In this document: in pieces, positions 18,770 through 25,364 of the stretch
How the letters are laid out: each line of letters opens with the position of its first letter
How positions within the stretch are numbered: the stretch's first letter is position 1
NCBI RefSeq assembly: GCF_016654015.1
Contig: NZ_JAEPWM010000001.1
Coordinates: 868,001-932,000 of the forward strand
DNA: 64,000 bases
Source of the DNA: Ramlibacter ginsenosidimutans
GTDB lineage: Bacteria > Pseudomonadota > Gammaproteobacteria > Burkholderiales > Burkholderiaceae_C
Direction of reading: 5' to 3'
Notes under the pieces: generated by a model
The model's input: the letters and a program-made list of their open reading frames with translations, nothing else
The model's database searches: none
What the model was told of the DNA's origin: nothing
Program-made: the position numbers and the translations under genes

Positions 18770-19000
18770 CTAAACGCGCTCCAGCGCCCGCTCCGGCTCG
18801 TGCCGCGGCTCGGGCTCCCGCACCGGCGCCTGCGGTCCGCGCTCCTCCTCGATCGGCGGCACCTGGGGCGCTTGCGGCGACTGTGGCTGTTGCTGCTGTT
18901 GCTGCATGCGCGGGGCGCGCGCCTGGGCTTGCTGCTGTTGCTGCGCCTGCAGCCGGGCGCTCGCCGCCAGCGGCCGGAACTTCGCCTTGAACATCACCAT
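18770..19000 (-). CDS. Gln-rich small hypothetical protein
   Basis: A 76-aa reading: a short basic N-terminus (MVMFKAKFRPLAASARL), then polyglutamine stretches (residues about 20-45) and a Pro/Glu/Arg tail (PVREPEPRHEPERALERV). The ATG at 18998-19000 has AAGGAG about 6 nt upstream, which favours a real gene. It follows another small gene on the same strand with an 11-nt gap. No function can be assigned. Confidence 0.5.
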   Translation of the reverse strand: MVMFKAKFRPLAASARLQAQQQQQAQARAPRMQQQQQQPQSPQAPQVPPIEEERGPQAPVREPEPRHEPERALERV

Positions 19001-19011
19001 GGCGCGCTCCT

Positions 19012-19200
19012 TCAATCCGGTTGCTGGACGAAGTCGGTGTGGCCGCCCACGCCCGGCTGCGGATGCTCGTTCGTGCCGGACTGGTTCGGCACCAGTTCGC
19101 GCGGGTCGTCGTCCGCCTTCGGCTTGGGTTGGGGAATGGTCCCGCGCTCCGGCTGGGGATGTGCGAGCCCGTGGTCGATGGGGGTGCGGTCTTCAGGCAT
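19012..19200 (-). CDS. Small hydrophilic hypothetical protein
   Basis: A 62-aa, Pro/Asp-rich, likely disordered protein (MPEDRTPIDHGLAHPQPERG at the start, HPQPGVGGHTDFVQQPD at the end). GGAAGGA lies 8 nt before the ATG at 19198-19200. It appears co-transcribed with the Gln-rich gene downstream. I recall similar short proteins in related genomes but no function. Confidence 0.55.
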   Translation of the reverse strand: MPEDRTPIDHGLAHPQPERGTIPQPKPKADDDPRELVPNQSGTNEHPQPGVGGHTDFVQQPD

Positions 19201-19319
19201 GGCAGCGATCCTTCCTTGCCTGAATGGTGCGCCGGGGCCCTGGCGCGAGCGCTAGGCGCGCAGCCCCGCCGGGCCTAGTCCGGCCTCGCGGGCCGCTGTC
19301 AGCTCCTGACTACAGCCGC

Positions 19320-20039
19320 TCAGCAGTCGAGAAGATCGGCCAGGTGCAGCAAGTCGCGGCTGTGCAGGTCGTTGCCAGCTTGCGGCGCAACGTCCTTCGG
19401 ATGCGCGGGGCCGAACTCCAGCGGACGTACCACGTACGCGGTGCGCAGCCCGCAGGCACGCGCGGCGGCGAGGTCATCGTGGTGGGCGGCGACCAGCATC
19501 ACGCGATCGGGCGGCACGTCGAACACGCGCGCGACACCCAGGTAGGTCGCGGGATCGGGCTTGTAGGCCCGGAACACTTCCGCCGACAGCACGCAATCCC
19601 AGGGCAGTCCGGCCCGCTTCGCCATGCGCGTGAGCAGGCCCAGGTTGCCGTTCGAGAGCGTGCACAGGAGGTACTTGCGTTTCAGCCGCTGCAGGCCGGC
19701 GACGGCGTCGGGCCACGGATCGAGCCGGTGCCAGACGCGATTGAGCTCGCGCCGCTCCTCCTCGCCCAGCCGCTCCAGGCCGAACTGCGGCAGGATCGCG
19801 TCGAGGATCATGCGGTGCAGGTCGTCGATGAGGGTCCAGCCCAGTTCGCCGGACATCACGCGCACCATCGCCGGCTTGTAGCCCGCGCGCCAGGCGAGCG
19901 CGAAGGCGTCGCCGTCCACCTGCGGGTAGCGGCGTCCCAGCTCCCGCACGATGCTGCCGTGCCAGTCGACCACGGTGCCGAAGATATCGAAGGCCAGCAC
20001 CTCCACCGCGGGAACAATTGGGGCCTGCGCGTCGTTCAT
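19320..20039 (-). CDS. Haloacid dehalogenase type II-like HAD hydrolase
   Basis: Cytoplasmic HAD-superfamily enzyme of 239 aa, closest to (S)-2-haloacid dehalogenases. The nucleophile D18 lies in LAFDIFGTVVDWH, motif II is LCTLSNGNL, the lysine motif is FRAYKPDPATYL, and motif III is AAHHDDLAAARACG. The start ATG at 20037-20039 is 47 nt from the divergent MCE-protein start. Whether it cleaves carbon-halogen bonds or another 2-substituted acid cannot be told from the sequence. Confidence 0.9.
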   Translation of the reverse strand: MNDAQAPIVPAVEVLAFDIFGTVVDWHGSIVRELGRRYPQVDGDAFALAWRAGYKPAMVRVMSGELGWTLIDDLHRMILDAILPQFGLERLGEEERRELNRVWHRLDPWPDAVAGLQRLKRKYLLCTLSNGNLGLLTRMAKRAGLPWDCVLSAEVFRAYKPDPATYLGVARVFDVPPDRVMLVAAHHDDLAAARACGLRTAYVVRPLEFGPAHPKDVAPQAGNDLHSRDLLHLADLLDC

Positions 20040-20086
20040 GCATTGAGTGTAGGCTGGGCACGCGCGCCCGGCGCGCAGGGGGTCGG

Positions 20087-21043
20087 ATGAACGCAAGCGC
20101 GGAAACCAGGGCACGCTGGCTCTTTGCCGGCGTCCTGCTGCTGGTCGCCCTGGGGCTGGCCGGCTGGCTCGTGGCCGACAGGGTTCGCTATCGCACCTAC
20201 GAGCTGCGCACGACGGACGCGGTGTCCGGGCTCATTCCGGGTGCACCGGTGGAATTCCACGGCGTCGAAGTGGGGAAGGTCCGTTCGGTGGAGCTGCTGC
20301 AACCGCGGCTCGTGCGCGTGCTGGTGCAGGTGGGCCGCAACGTGCCGGTGTCCTCGGCGACGGTTGCGACCATCACCGGCCGCGGACTGGCGACGCGCGG
20401 CTTCACCGGCTACGTGGTCGTGAGCCTCGAAGACAGCGGCAGCGCGGGGCAGCCGCTCGCGCGCGCACCGGACAGCGACTATCCCCTGCTCGCGTCGGCG
20501 CCTGCCAGCAACGTGAACCTGGACACCACGATGCACGCCCTGAACGAGACGGTGCAGTCGGTCACCGGGCTGCTGCAGTCCACCCTGGACCCGCCCACCG
20601 TCGCGGCCATGAAGGAATCGCTGGCCAGCCTGGAGAAGGTGACCCGGACGCTGTCGGCCAACAACGACCGGCTGCAAGCCATCATCGCCAACACCGAGCG
20701 CGCGAGCCAGCAGGTGCAGCCGCTGCTGCAGTCGAGCAACGAGGCAGCGCGCACGCTCCAGGGCGAGCTGCTGCCGCGGCTGCAGGACAGCGTGGTGCGC
20801 ATCGACCGGCTCGCCGCCAGCAGCGAGCAGGCGAGCATGCGCATCGAGCCGCTGCTGCTCGCCAGCCAGGACACCGTCCGGGTGCTGCAGACGCAGATCC
20901 TGCCGCAGGCGCAGCACACGCTCACGCGCCTGGACCAGCTCTCGACGTCGCTGGGAGAGACCGCCGGTCGCGTGCGCCGCAATCCCGCGCTGCTGGTGCG
21001 CGGCGGCGCGCCCGAAGCGCCGGGGCCGGGCGAAAGCCCATGA
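20087..21043 (+). CDS. MCE (MlaD-like) domain protein
   Basis: Membrane-anchored lipid-binding protein of the MlaD/PqiB/MCE family, 318 aa. It has an N-terminal membrane helix (WLFAGVLLLVALGLAGWLV, residues 11-29), an MCE domain (SGLIPGAPVEFHGVEVGKV, TVATITGRGLATRGFTGYVVV) and a long coiled-coil tail typical of the periplasmic needle. The permease and ATPase (MlaE, MlaF) that usually precede it are missing; only the PqiC-like lipoprotein follows. The start at 20087 opens a basic N-terminus before the helix. Its stop lies in the 55-bp junction repeat. Confidence 0.9.
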   Translation: MNASAETRARWLFAGVLLLVALGLAGWLVADRVRYRTYELRTTDAVSGLIPGAPVEFHGVEVGKVRSVELLQPRLVRVLVQVGRNVPVSSATVATITGRGLATRGFTGYVVVSLEDSGSAGQPLARAPDSDYPLLASAPASNVNLDTTMHALNETVQSVTGLLQSTLDPPTVAAMKESLASLEKVTRTLSANNDRLQAIIANTERASQQVQPLLQSSNEAARTLQGELLPRLQDSVVRIDRLAASSEQASMRIEPLLLASQDTVRVLQTQILPQAQHTLTRLDQLSTSLGETAGRVRRNPALLVRGGAPEAPGPGESP

Positions 21044-21094
21044 GCCCGCCGGGCCGCCCCAAGGGCGAATACCGTAGTGCGCAGCACGAAGGTA
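21040..21094 (+). repeat. 55-bp dispersed junction repeat, copy 2 (mlaD-like/pqiC-like)
   Basis: 53/55 identical to 9795-9849. It starts with ATGA sharing the stop of the MCE gene, encodes the same 18-residue peptide, and ends with GAAGGTA directly before the next start. Here the short frame stops at a TGA that overlaps the next gene's GTG. Confidence 0.9.
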
Positions 21095-21098
21095 TCCA

Positions 21099-21698
21099 GT
21101 GACGGCGCGCTGGCCGCATGCACTCGCCCTCCTCTGCCTGCTGCTGGCCGGCTGCGCCATCCCGCCGGCGGAGCCCCTGCGCACCAATGCGCTGCTGGAC
21201 CAGGTGCCCGCCGACGTGCCGCATCGCACGCGCTCGGGCCGCACCCTGATCGTCTTCCCCGCGGAGGCGCGCGCTGCGCTCGACACCCAGCAGATGGCGT
21301 ACACGCGGGCGCCGCACGAGCTCGCCTACTTCGCGCGCAACCAGTGGGCCGAGACGCCGCCGCAGATGCTGGCGCCGCTGCTGGTGCGCACCATGGAAGC
21401 GACCGGCGCCTTCACGGCCGTCGTCGCGCCGCCGCACGCCACCGAGGCGGCGATCGGGGTGCGCACGGAGATCCTCGACCTGGTGCAGGACTTCGCTCCG
21501 CAACCGCCCGTGCTGCGCCTGGCCCTGCGCGTGCGCGTCGAGGACGAGGCGACGGGGCGCGTGCTCGGCACGCGTGAGATCGCCGTGCAGGAAGCGATGC
21601 GCGAGGCCACGCCCGCAGCCGGCGTGCAGGCGGCGAACACGGCGATGGCGCAAGCCTTGCGCGAGCTCGCAGCGTTCGTGCTCGCGCAGCTGCCCTGA
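21099..21698 (+). CDS. ABC-type transport auxiliary lipoprotein (PqiC/YmbA-like)
   Basis: Outer-membrane-directed lipoprotein of 199 aa. The lipobox LLLAGC puts the modified cysteine at about residue 19. The mature part fits the PqiC/LptE-like fold found beside MCE proteins (RSGRTLIVFPAEARAALDTQQMAYTR, YFARNQWAETPPQMLAPLLVRTMEATG). It starts at GTG 21099, which overlaps the TGA closing the repeat-encoded peptide. It probably works with the preceding MCE protein in phospholipid transport across the envelope. Confidence 0.87.
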   Translation: MTARWPHALALLCLLLAGCAIPPAEPLRTNALLDQVPADVPHRTRSGRTLIVFPAEARAALDTQQMAYTRAPHELAYFARNQWAETPPQMLAPLLVRTMEATGAFTAVVAPPHATEAAIGVRTEILDLVQDFAPQPPVLRLALRVRVEDEATGRVLGTREIAVQEAMREATPAAGVQAANTAMAQALRELAAFVLAQLP

Positions 21699-21699
21699 G

Positions 21700-21753
21700 G
21701 GTACTCACGGCACTCAGGGCACTCAGGGCACTCAGGGCACTCAGGGCACTCAG
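21700..21753. repeat. 9-bp tandem repeat at a convergent gene end
   Basis: Five perfect copies of GGCACTCAG (21709-21753) follow one degenerate copy (21700-21708). The array fills the gap between the lipoprotein stop and the cytochrome b561 stop and runs into the latter's last codons. It is a likely slippage hotspot. Confidence 0.9.
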
Positions 21754-22310
21754 GGCAGCATGCGCTGCAGCGTGTCGTCGCGCAGGCCGAAGTGGTGGCG
21801 CAAGGCCGCCGCCGCGTGGAGCACCAGGAACAACAGCAGCAGCCACGCCAGCCAGCGGTGCACTTCGATGAGCACCTGGAACAGCCACTCGTTCAGGCCG
21901 ATCAGGTCCGGCATGTTGAAGAACGAGAAGAAGGGCACCGGGTAGCCGCCCGCGGAGGACATCAGCCAGCCCGTCACCGGCAGCGCGAACATCAGCGCGT
22001 AGAACATCAGGTGCACGAAGCGGGCGGCCACCTGCTGCCAGTCCGGCAAGCCGTCCACCAGCCGCGGCAGCGCACTGCGCAGCCGCCACGCGAACCGCAA
22101 CAGCAGCAACAGCAGCGCGAGCATGCCCAGGGCCTTGTGCACCAGGATCAGCGTGATCTTCTCGGTGTCGAAGCCGGCATCCGGCAAGCTCACCATGTAG
22201 AAGCCCAGGGCGAGCAGGCCCACGATCAGTGCCCCCATCGCCCAATGCAGGACGATGGCGACCATCCCGTAGCGCTGTTCGGAATTGGACCAGGGCTTCA
22301 TGGCCGGCAT
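21750..22310 (-). CDS. Cytochrome b561 family protein
   Basis: Inner-membrane di-heme b-type cytochrome of 186 aa that shuttles electrons from ubiquinol. Four hydrophobic helices are visible, with histidines placed for heme ligation (VLHWAMGALIVG, LVHKALGML, FVHLMFYALMFALPVTG, EVHRWLAWLLLLFLVLHAA). The start is taken as ATG 22308-22310; ATG 22299-22301 three codons later is equally possible. It is divergent from the rhomboid gene. Confidence 0.92.
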   Translation of the reverse strand: MPAMKPWSNSEQRYGMVAIVLHWAMGALIVGLLALGFYMVSLPDAGFDTEKITLILVHKALGMLALLLLLLRFAWRLRSALPRLVDGLPDWQQVAARFVHLMFYALMFALPVTGWLMSSAGGYPVPFFSFFNMPDLIGLNEWLFQVLIEVHRWLAWLLLLFLVLHAAAALRHHFGLRDDTLQRMLP

Positions 22311-22401
22311 GCGTTCGGCACAGTGTAGGCGCCGCGCGCGCAAGGCGCTCGCGACCCTTGCCGCAACCGGCTACAGTGCCGGGTCCACCGCCTCCACCCA
22401 C

Positions 22402-22992
22402 ATGATGCCGCCGCTGACGAAAAGCCTCCTCATCGCCAACGTGGTGGTGTTCCTGCTGCAGCAGGCACTCGGCGACTCGTTCACTGCGTTGCTGGCCCTC
22501 TGGCCGCTGGGCAGCGGCGAGTTCATGCCCTGGCAGCTGGTGACCTATGCCTTCGCGCACGCCAGCCTCACGCACATCGGGTTCAACATGTACGGGCTCT
22601 GGATGTTCGGCTCCGAGCTCGAGCGCGTGTGGGGCCCGCGCCGGCTCGCGGTGTTCTATTTCGCGAGCGTGCTCACTGCCGCCATCGCGCAGCTCGCTGT
22701 CTCCGCGCTCCTGGGCAGCGACGCGCCGACGCTCGGCGCTTCCGGCGGCCTGTTCGGCCTGCTGGTCGGCTTCGCGATGCTGTTCCCGCAACGGCGCATC
22801 GTGCTGCTGATCCCGCCGATCCCGATGCCGGCCTGGGTCTTCGTCACGCTGTACGGCGCGATCGAGCTCACGCTGGGCGTCACCGGCACCCAGGCGGGCG
22901 TGGCCCACTTCGCGCACCTGGGCGGGCTGCTGGGCGGCTGGCTGGTCATTCGCTACTGGCGCGGACAGCCGCCGTTCGGCAGCGGCCGCTGA
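22402..22992 (+). CDS. Rhomboid family intramembrane serine protease
   Basis: Polytopic membrane protein of 196 aa. It carries the rhomboid catalytic set: HIGFN in helix 2, the nucleophile serine in GASGGLFG, and the general-base histidine in AHFAHLGG. The length corresponds to the minimal six-helix form. The start is ATG 22402 (or 22405 directly after). The substrate is unknown. It precedes the FNR-box block, and no box stands in front of it. Confidence 0.93.
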   Translation: MMPPLTKSLLIANVVVFLLQQALGDSFTALLALWPLGSGEFMPWQLVTYAFAHASLTHIGFNMYGLWMFGSELERVWGPRRLAVFYFASVLTAAIAQLAVSALLGSDAPTLGASGGLFGLLVGFAMLFPQRRIVLLIPPIPMPAWVFVTLYGAIELTLGVTGTQAGVAHFAHLGGLLGGWLVIRYWRGQPPFGSGR

Positions 22993-23012
22993 GGCGCGGG
23001 CTTCCGCCGCGC

Positions 23013-23026
23013 TTGACTCAGGTCAA
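23013..23026 (+). promoter_or_regulatory. FNR/ANR-type box before the ABC1 kinase gene
   Basis: TTGACTCAGGTCAA, a perfect TTGAC-N4-GTCAA palindrome, with 55 nt to the start codon. This spacing suits class II activation at about -41 with a short leader. Confidence 0.8.
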
Positions 23027-23081
23027 ACGCGGGCGGCGCACGCTCCACAGAATCCTTCCCACCCCTTCGAAGGATTCATGC

Positions 23082-24830
23082 ATGTTGTGGCAAGCCCTCG
23101 CGTCGGTGCGGGACTTCGCGCGCCTCTACGAGATCGCGTCGGTCCTGGTGCGCTATGGCTTCGGCGACATGGTGCGGCGCCTGGGCCTCGCGGACTTGCT
23201 GGAGCGGGCCGGCCGCGCGCTGCACTGGGACGATGCCGACGAGTACGCGCACCTGTCGCCGCCCGCGCGCGTGCGCCGCGCGCTGGAGGAGCTGGGTCCC
23301 ACCTTCGTGAAGCTCGGCCAGGTGCTCGCCACGCGCGTCGACCTGTTCGAGCCGGAGTGGATCGCCGAATTCAGCCGGCTGCAGGACGAAGCGCGGCCCG
23401 TGCCCTGGGACGCGATGCGCGCGCAACTGGAAGAGGATCTCGGCGGCGCGCCCGAGGAGGTGTTCGCCGAGTTCGATCACGAGCCGGTCGCTGCGGCCTC
23501 GCTCGCCCAGGTGTACCGGGCGCGGCTGCCGGACGGCCGTGCGGTGGTGGTGAAGGTGCGCCGGCCGGGCATCCGCCCGGTGATCGAGGCGGACCTCCGC
23601 CTGCTGCTGCGGCTGGCCGACCTGCTGGAAAACGAAAGCCCCGCGCTGCGGGCGCTGCAGCCGAGGCAGATCGTGCGCGAGTTCACGCAGTCGCTGCAGC
23701 GGGAGCTCGACTTCGCGACCGAGGCGCGCAACGCGAAGCGCATGGCGCGCAATTTCGCCGGCTACACCGATGACGATGCGCCCCGGCCTGCAGACCTTCC
23801 GCCGGCCGGGGCTGCCAGCCTGCCCGTGATCGTCATCCCGGAGATGGTCTGGGAATGCGAGCGCGCGTGCGTGCAGGAGCAGATCGAGGGCATCCCCGGC
23901 AGCAAGCTCGCGCAAGTGGATGCGGCCGGACTCGATCGCGCGCTGCTGGCGCGGCGCGGCGCGCGCGCCGTCCTGAAGATGATCCTGCATGACGGCTTCT
24001 TCCACGCGGACCCGCACCCGGGCAACGTGTTCTACCTGCCCGGCAACCGCATCGCCTTCATCGACTTCGGCATGGTGGGGCGCCTCACCGAGCAGCGCCG
24101 CGAGCAGTTGCTGTCCCTGCTGCTGGGACTGGTGAAGCAGCAGCCGACGGCCGTCGCCGACGTGCTCACCGAATGGGCCGGCGACGGCGTCGTCGACATG
24201 GACCACCTGCTTGGCGAGGTGGAGGTGTTCGCGGACCAGTACCGCGGCATTCCACTCGGCCAGCTGCGGCTCGGCGCGATGCTGGACGAAGGCATCGGCA
24301 TCCTGCGCCAGCATCACCTGCGCCTGCCCGCGGACCTGAGCCTGCTGGTCAAGGCCTTCATCACGCTGGAAGGCATGGGCCGCGAGCTCGATCCCGCCTT
24401 CGAGATGGCCGCACAGGCGCTGCCCATCCTGGAGCGCGCCATGCGCGAGCGCTACGCGCCGCGGCGCGTGCTGGAACGCAGCTGGCGCTCGCTGGCGGCA
24501 ATGACCTCGCTGCTCTCGGGCCTCCCGCAGGACCTGTCGCGGCTGCTGCGCGCGGCGCGGCGCGGCCGGCTGGAGGTCCACATCGAGGTGCTGCACCTCA
24601 AGGAGTTCGGCAACCAGCTCGATCGCGCCGCCAGCCGGCTGGTGATCGGCATCGTGGTGGCGGCGCTGATCGTCGGCTCGTCGATCGTCATGACCGTGCC
24701 CGGCGGACCGAGCCTGCTGGGCCTGCCGGTGTTCGGCCTCCTGGGCTTCGTGGGCGCGGTGGCCGGCAGCGTCTGGCTCATGTTCTCCATGGGTTCGCGC
24801 AAGCGCTCCGGACGCGACTTCGAGGATTAG
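23082..24830 (+). CDS. ABC1/UbiB family atypical protein kinase
   Basis: Member of the ADCK/UbiB family, with 582 aa and two C-terminal membrane helices (IGIVVAALIVGSSIVM and LLGFVGAVAGSVWLMFSM). Diagnostic features are K77-LGQ80 (FVKLGQVLATR), the Ala-rich loop AAASLAQVYRA, the lysine of VVKVRRPG, HADPHPGN and the DFG-type FIDFGMVGR. The family supports ubiquinone biosynthesis or stability, but this copy stands apart from a ubi operon and under an FNR-type box, so it may be a paralogue for low-oxygen quinone homeostasis (inference). The start at 23082 follows GAAGGA; an overlapping ATG at 23078 is in another frame. Confidence 0.92.
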   Translation: MLWQALASVRDFARLYEIASVLVRYGFGDMVRRLGLADLLERAGRALHWDDADEYAHLSPPARVRRALEELGPTFVKLGQVLATRVDLFEPEWIAEFSRLQDEARPVPWDAMRAQLEEDLGGAPEEVFAEFDHEPVAAASLAQVYRARLPDGRAVVVKVRRPGIRPVIEADLRLLLRLADLLENESPALRALQPRQIVREFTQSLQRELDFATEARNAKRMARNFAGYTDDDAPRPADLPPAGAASLPVIVIPEMVWECERACVQEQIEGIPGSKLAQVDAAGLDRALLARRGARAVLKMILHDGFFHADPHPGNVFYLPGNRIAFIDFGMVGRLTEQRREQLLSLLLGLVKQQPTAVADVLTEWAGDGVVDMDHLLGEVEVFADQYRGIPLGQLRLGAMLDEGIGILRQHHLRLPADLSLLVKAFITLEGMGRELDPAFEMAAQALPILERAMRERYAPRRVLERSWRSLAAMTSLLSGLPQDLSRLLRAARRGRLEVHIEVLHLKEFGNQLDRAASRLVIGIVVAALIVGSSIVMTVPGGPSLLGLPVFGLLGFVGAVAGSVWLMFSMGSRKRSGRDFED

Positions 24831-24856
24831 CGCGCGCCCCCGGCGCCCCGGGGCGC

Positions 24857-24870
24857 TTGATGCACGTCAA
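24857..24870 (+). promoter_or_regulatory. FNR/ANR-type box before the host-attachment gene
   Basis: TTGATGCACGTCAA, 9 of 10 positions of the TTGAC-N4-GTCAA pattern and equally close to TTGAT-N4-ATCAA. There are 56 nt to the start codon. Confidence 0.75.
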
Positions 24871-24926
24871 CGCCCTGCCGACCCCAGCGGCTATCGTCAA
24901 TCAACTCCCTTCACGAGAGGCCCGCC

Positions 24927-25364
24927 ATGAAGCCGCACTGGATCCTGATCGCCAACTCCGCCCGCGCTCGCCTGCTCCAGCAGGAGCACCCGGCGCAGGC
25001 GCCGTCCCTGCTGAAGACCTTCGAGCACCCGGCAAGCCGGTTGCGCAGCAGCGAGCTGGGCGACGACGAGGCCGGGCGCGAACGCAGCGACCGCGGACCC
25101 CGGGCGACGGTGTTCGAGCCGCGCCTCGATCCCCATCGCAAGGAGCACCTGCACTTCGCCCGCGAACTGGCTGCGGCGCTGGAGGACGGGGCGGTGCGCG
25201 GCGAGTGCGCGTCGATCTCGGTGTTCGCCGCCAGCCCCTTCCTCGGCGAGCTGAAGCAGGAGTTCGGCGCCGAGACGCAGCGCCTGCTCGAGTCCACGCA
25301 CGATGTCGACCTGACGCACGTCGAGACCCCGAACCTCGATAGACGCCTGCGCGAGCAGGGTTGA
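24927..25364 (+). CDS. Host attachment protein family (bacterial eRF1-like)
   Basis: A 145-aa protein of the group annotated as required for attachment to host cells, related to the archaeal-type release factor fold (baeRF). Visible landmarks are WILIANSARARLLQ at the N-terminus, then DPHRKEHLHFARELAAAL, then ISVFAASPFLGELKQEF. Its biochemical role is unsettled; despite the name, a ribosome-related stress function is plausible. It is translationally coupled to the following ATPase: the stop shares bases with a TTG start (TTGA). Confidence 0.82.
   Translation: MKPHWILIANSARARLLQQEHPAQAPSLLKTFEHPASRLRSSELGDDEAGRERSDRGPRATVFEPRLDPHRKEHLHFARELAAALEDGAVRGECASISVFAASPFLGELKQEFGAETQRLLESTHDVDLTHVETPNLDRRLREQG

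Noticed and set aside
21700..21753. Short tandem repeat considered as a CRISPR array
   Set aside because: The unit is 9 bp with no spacers and no cas genes are near.
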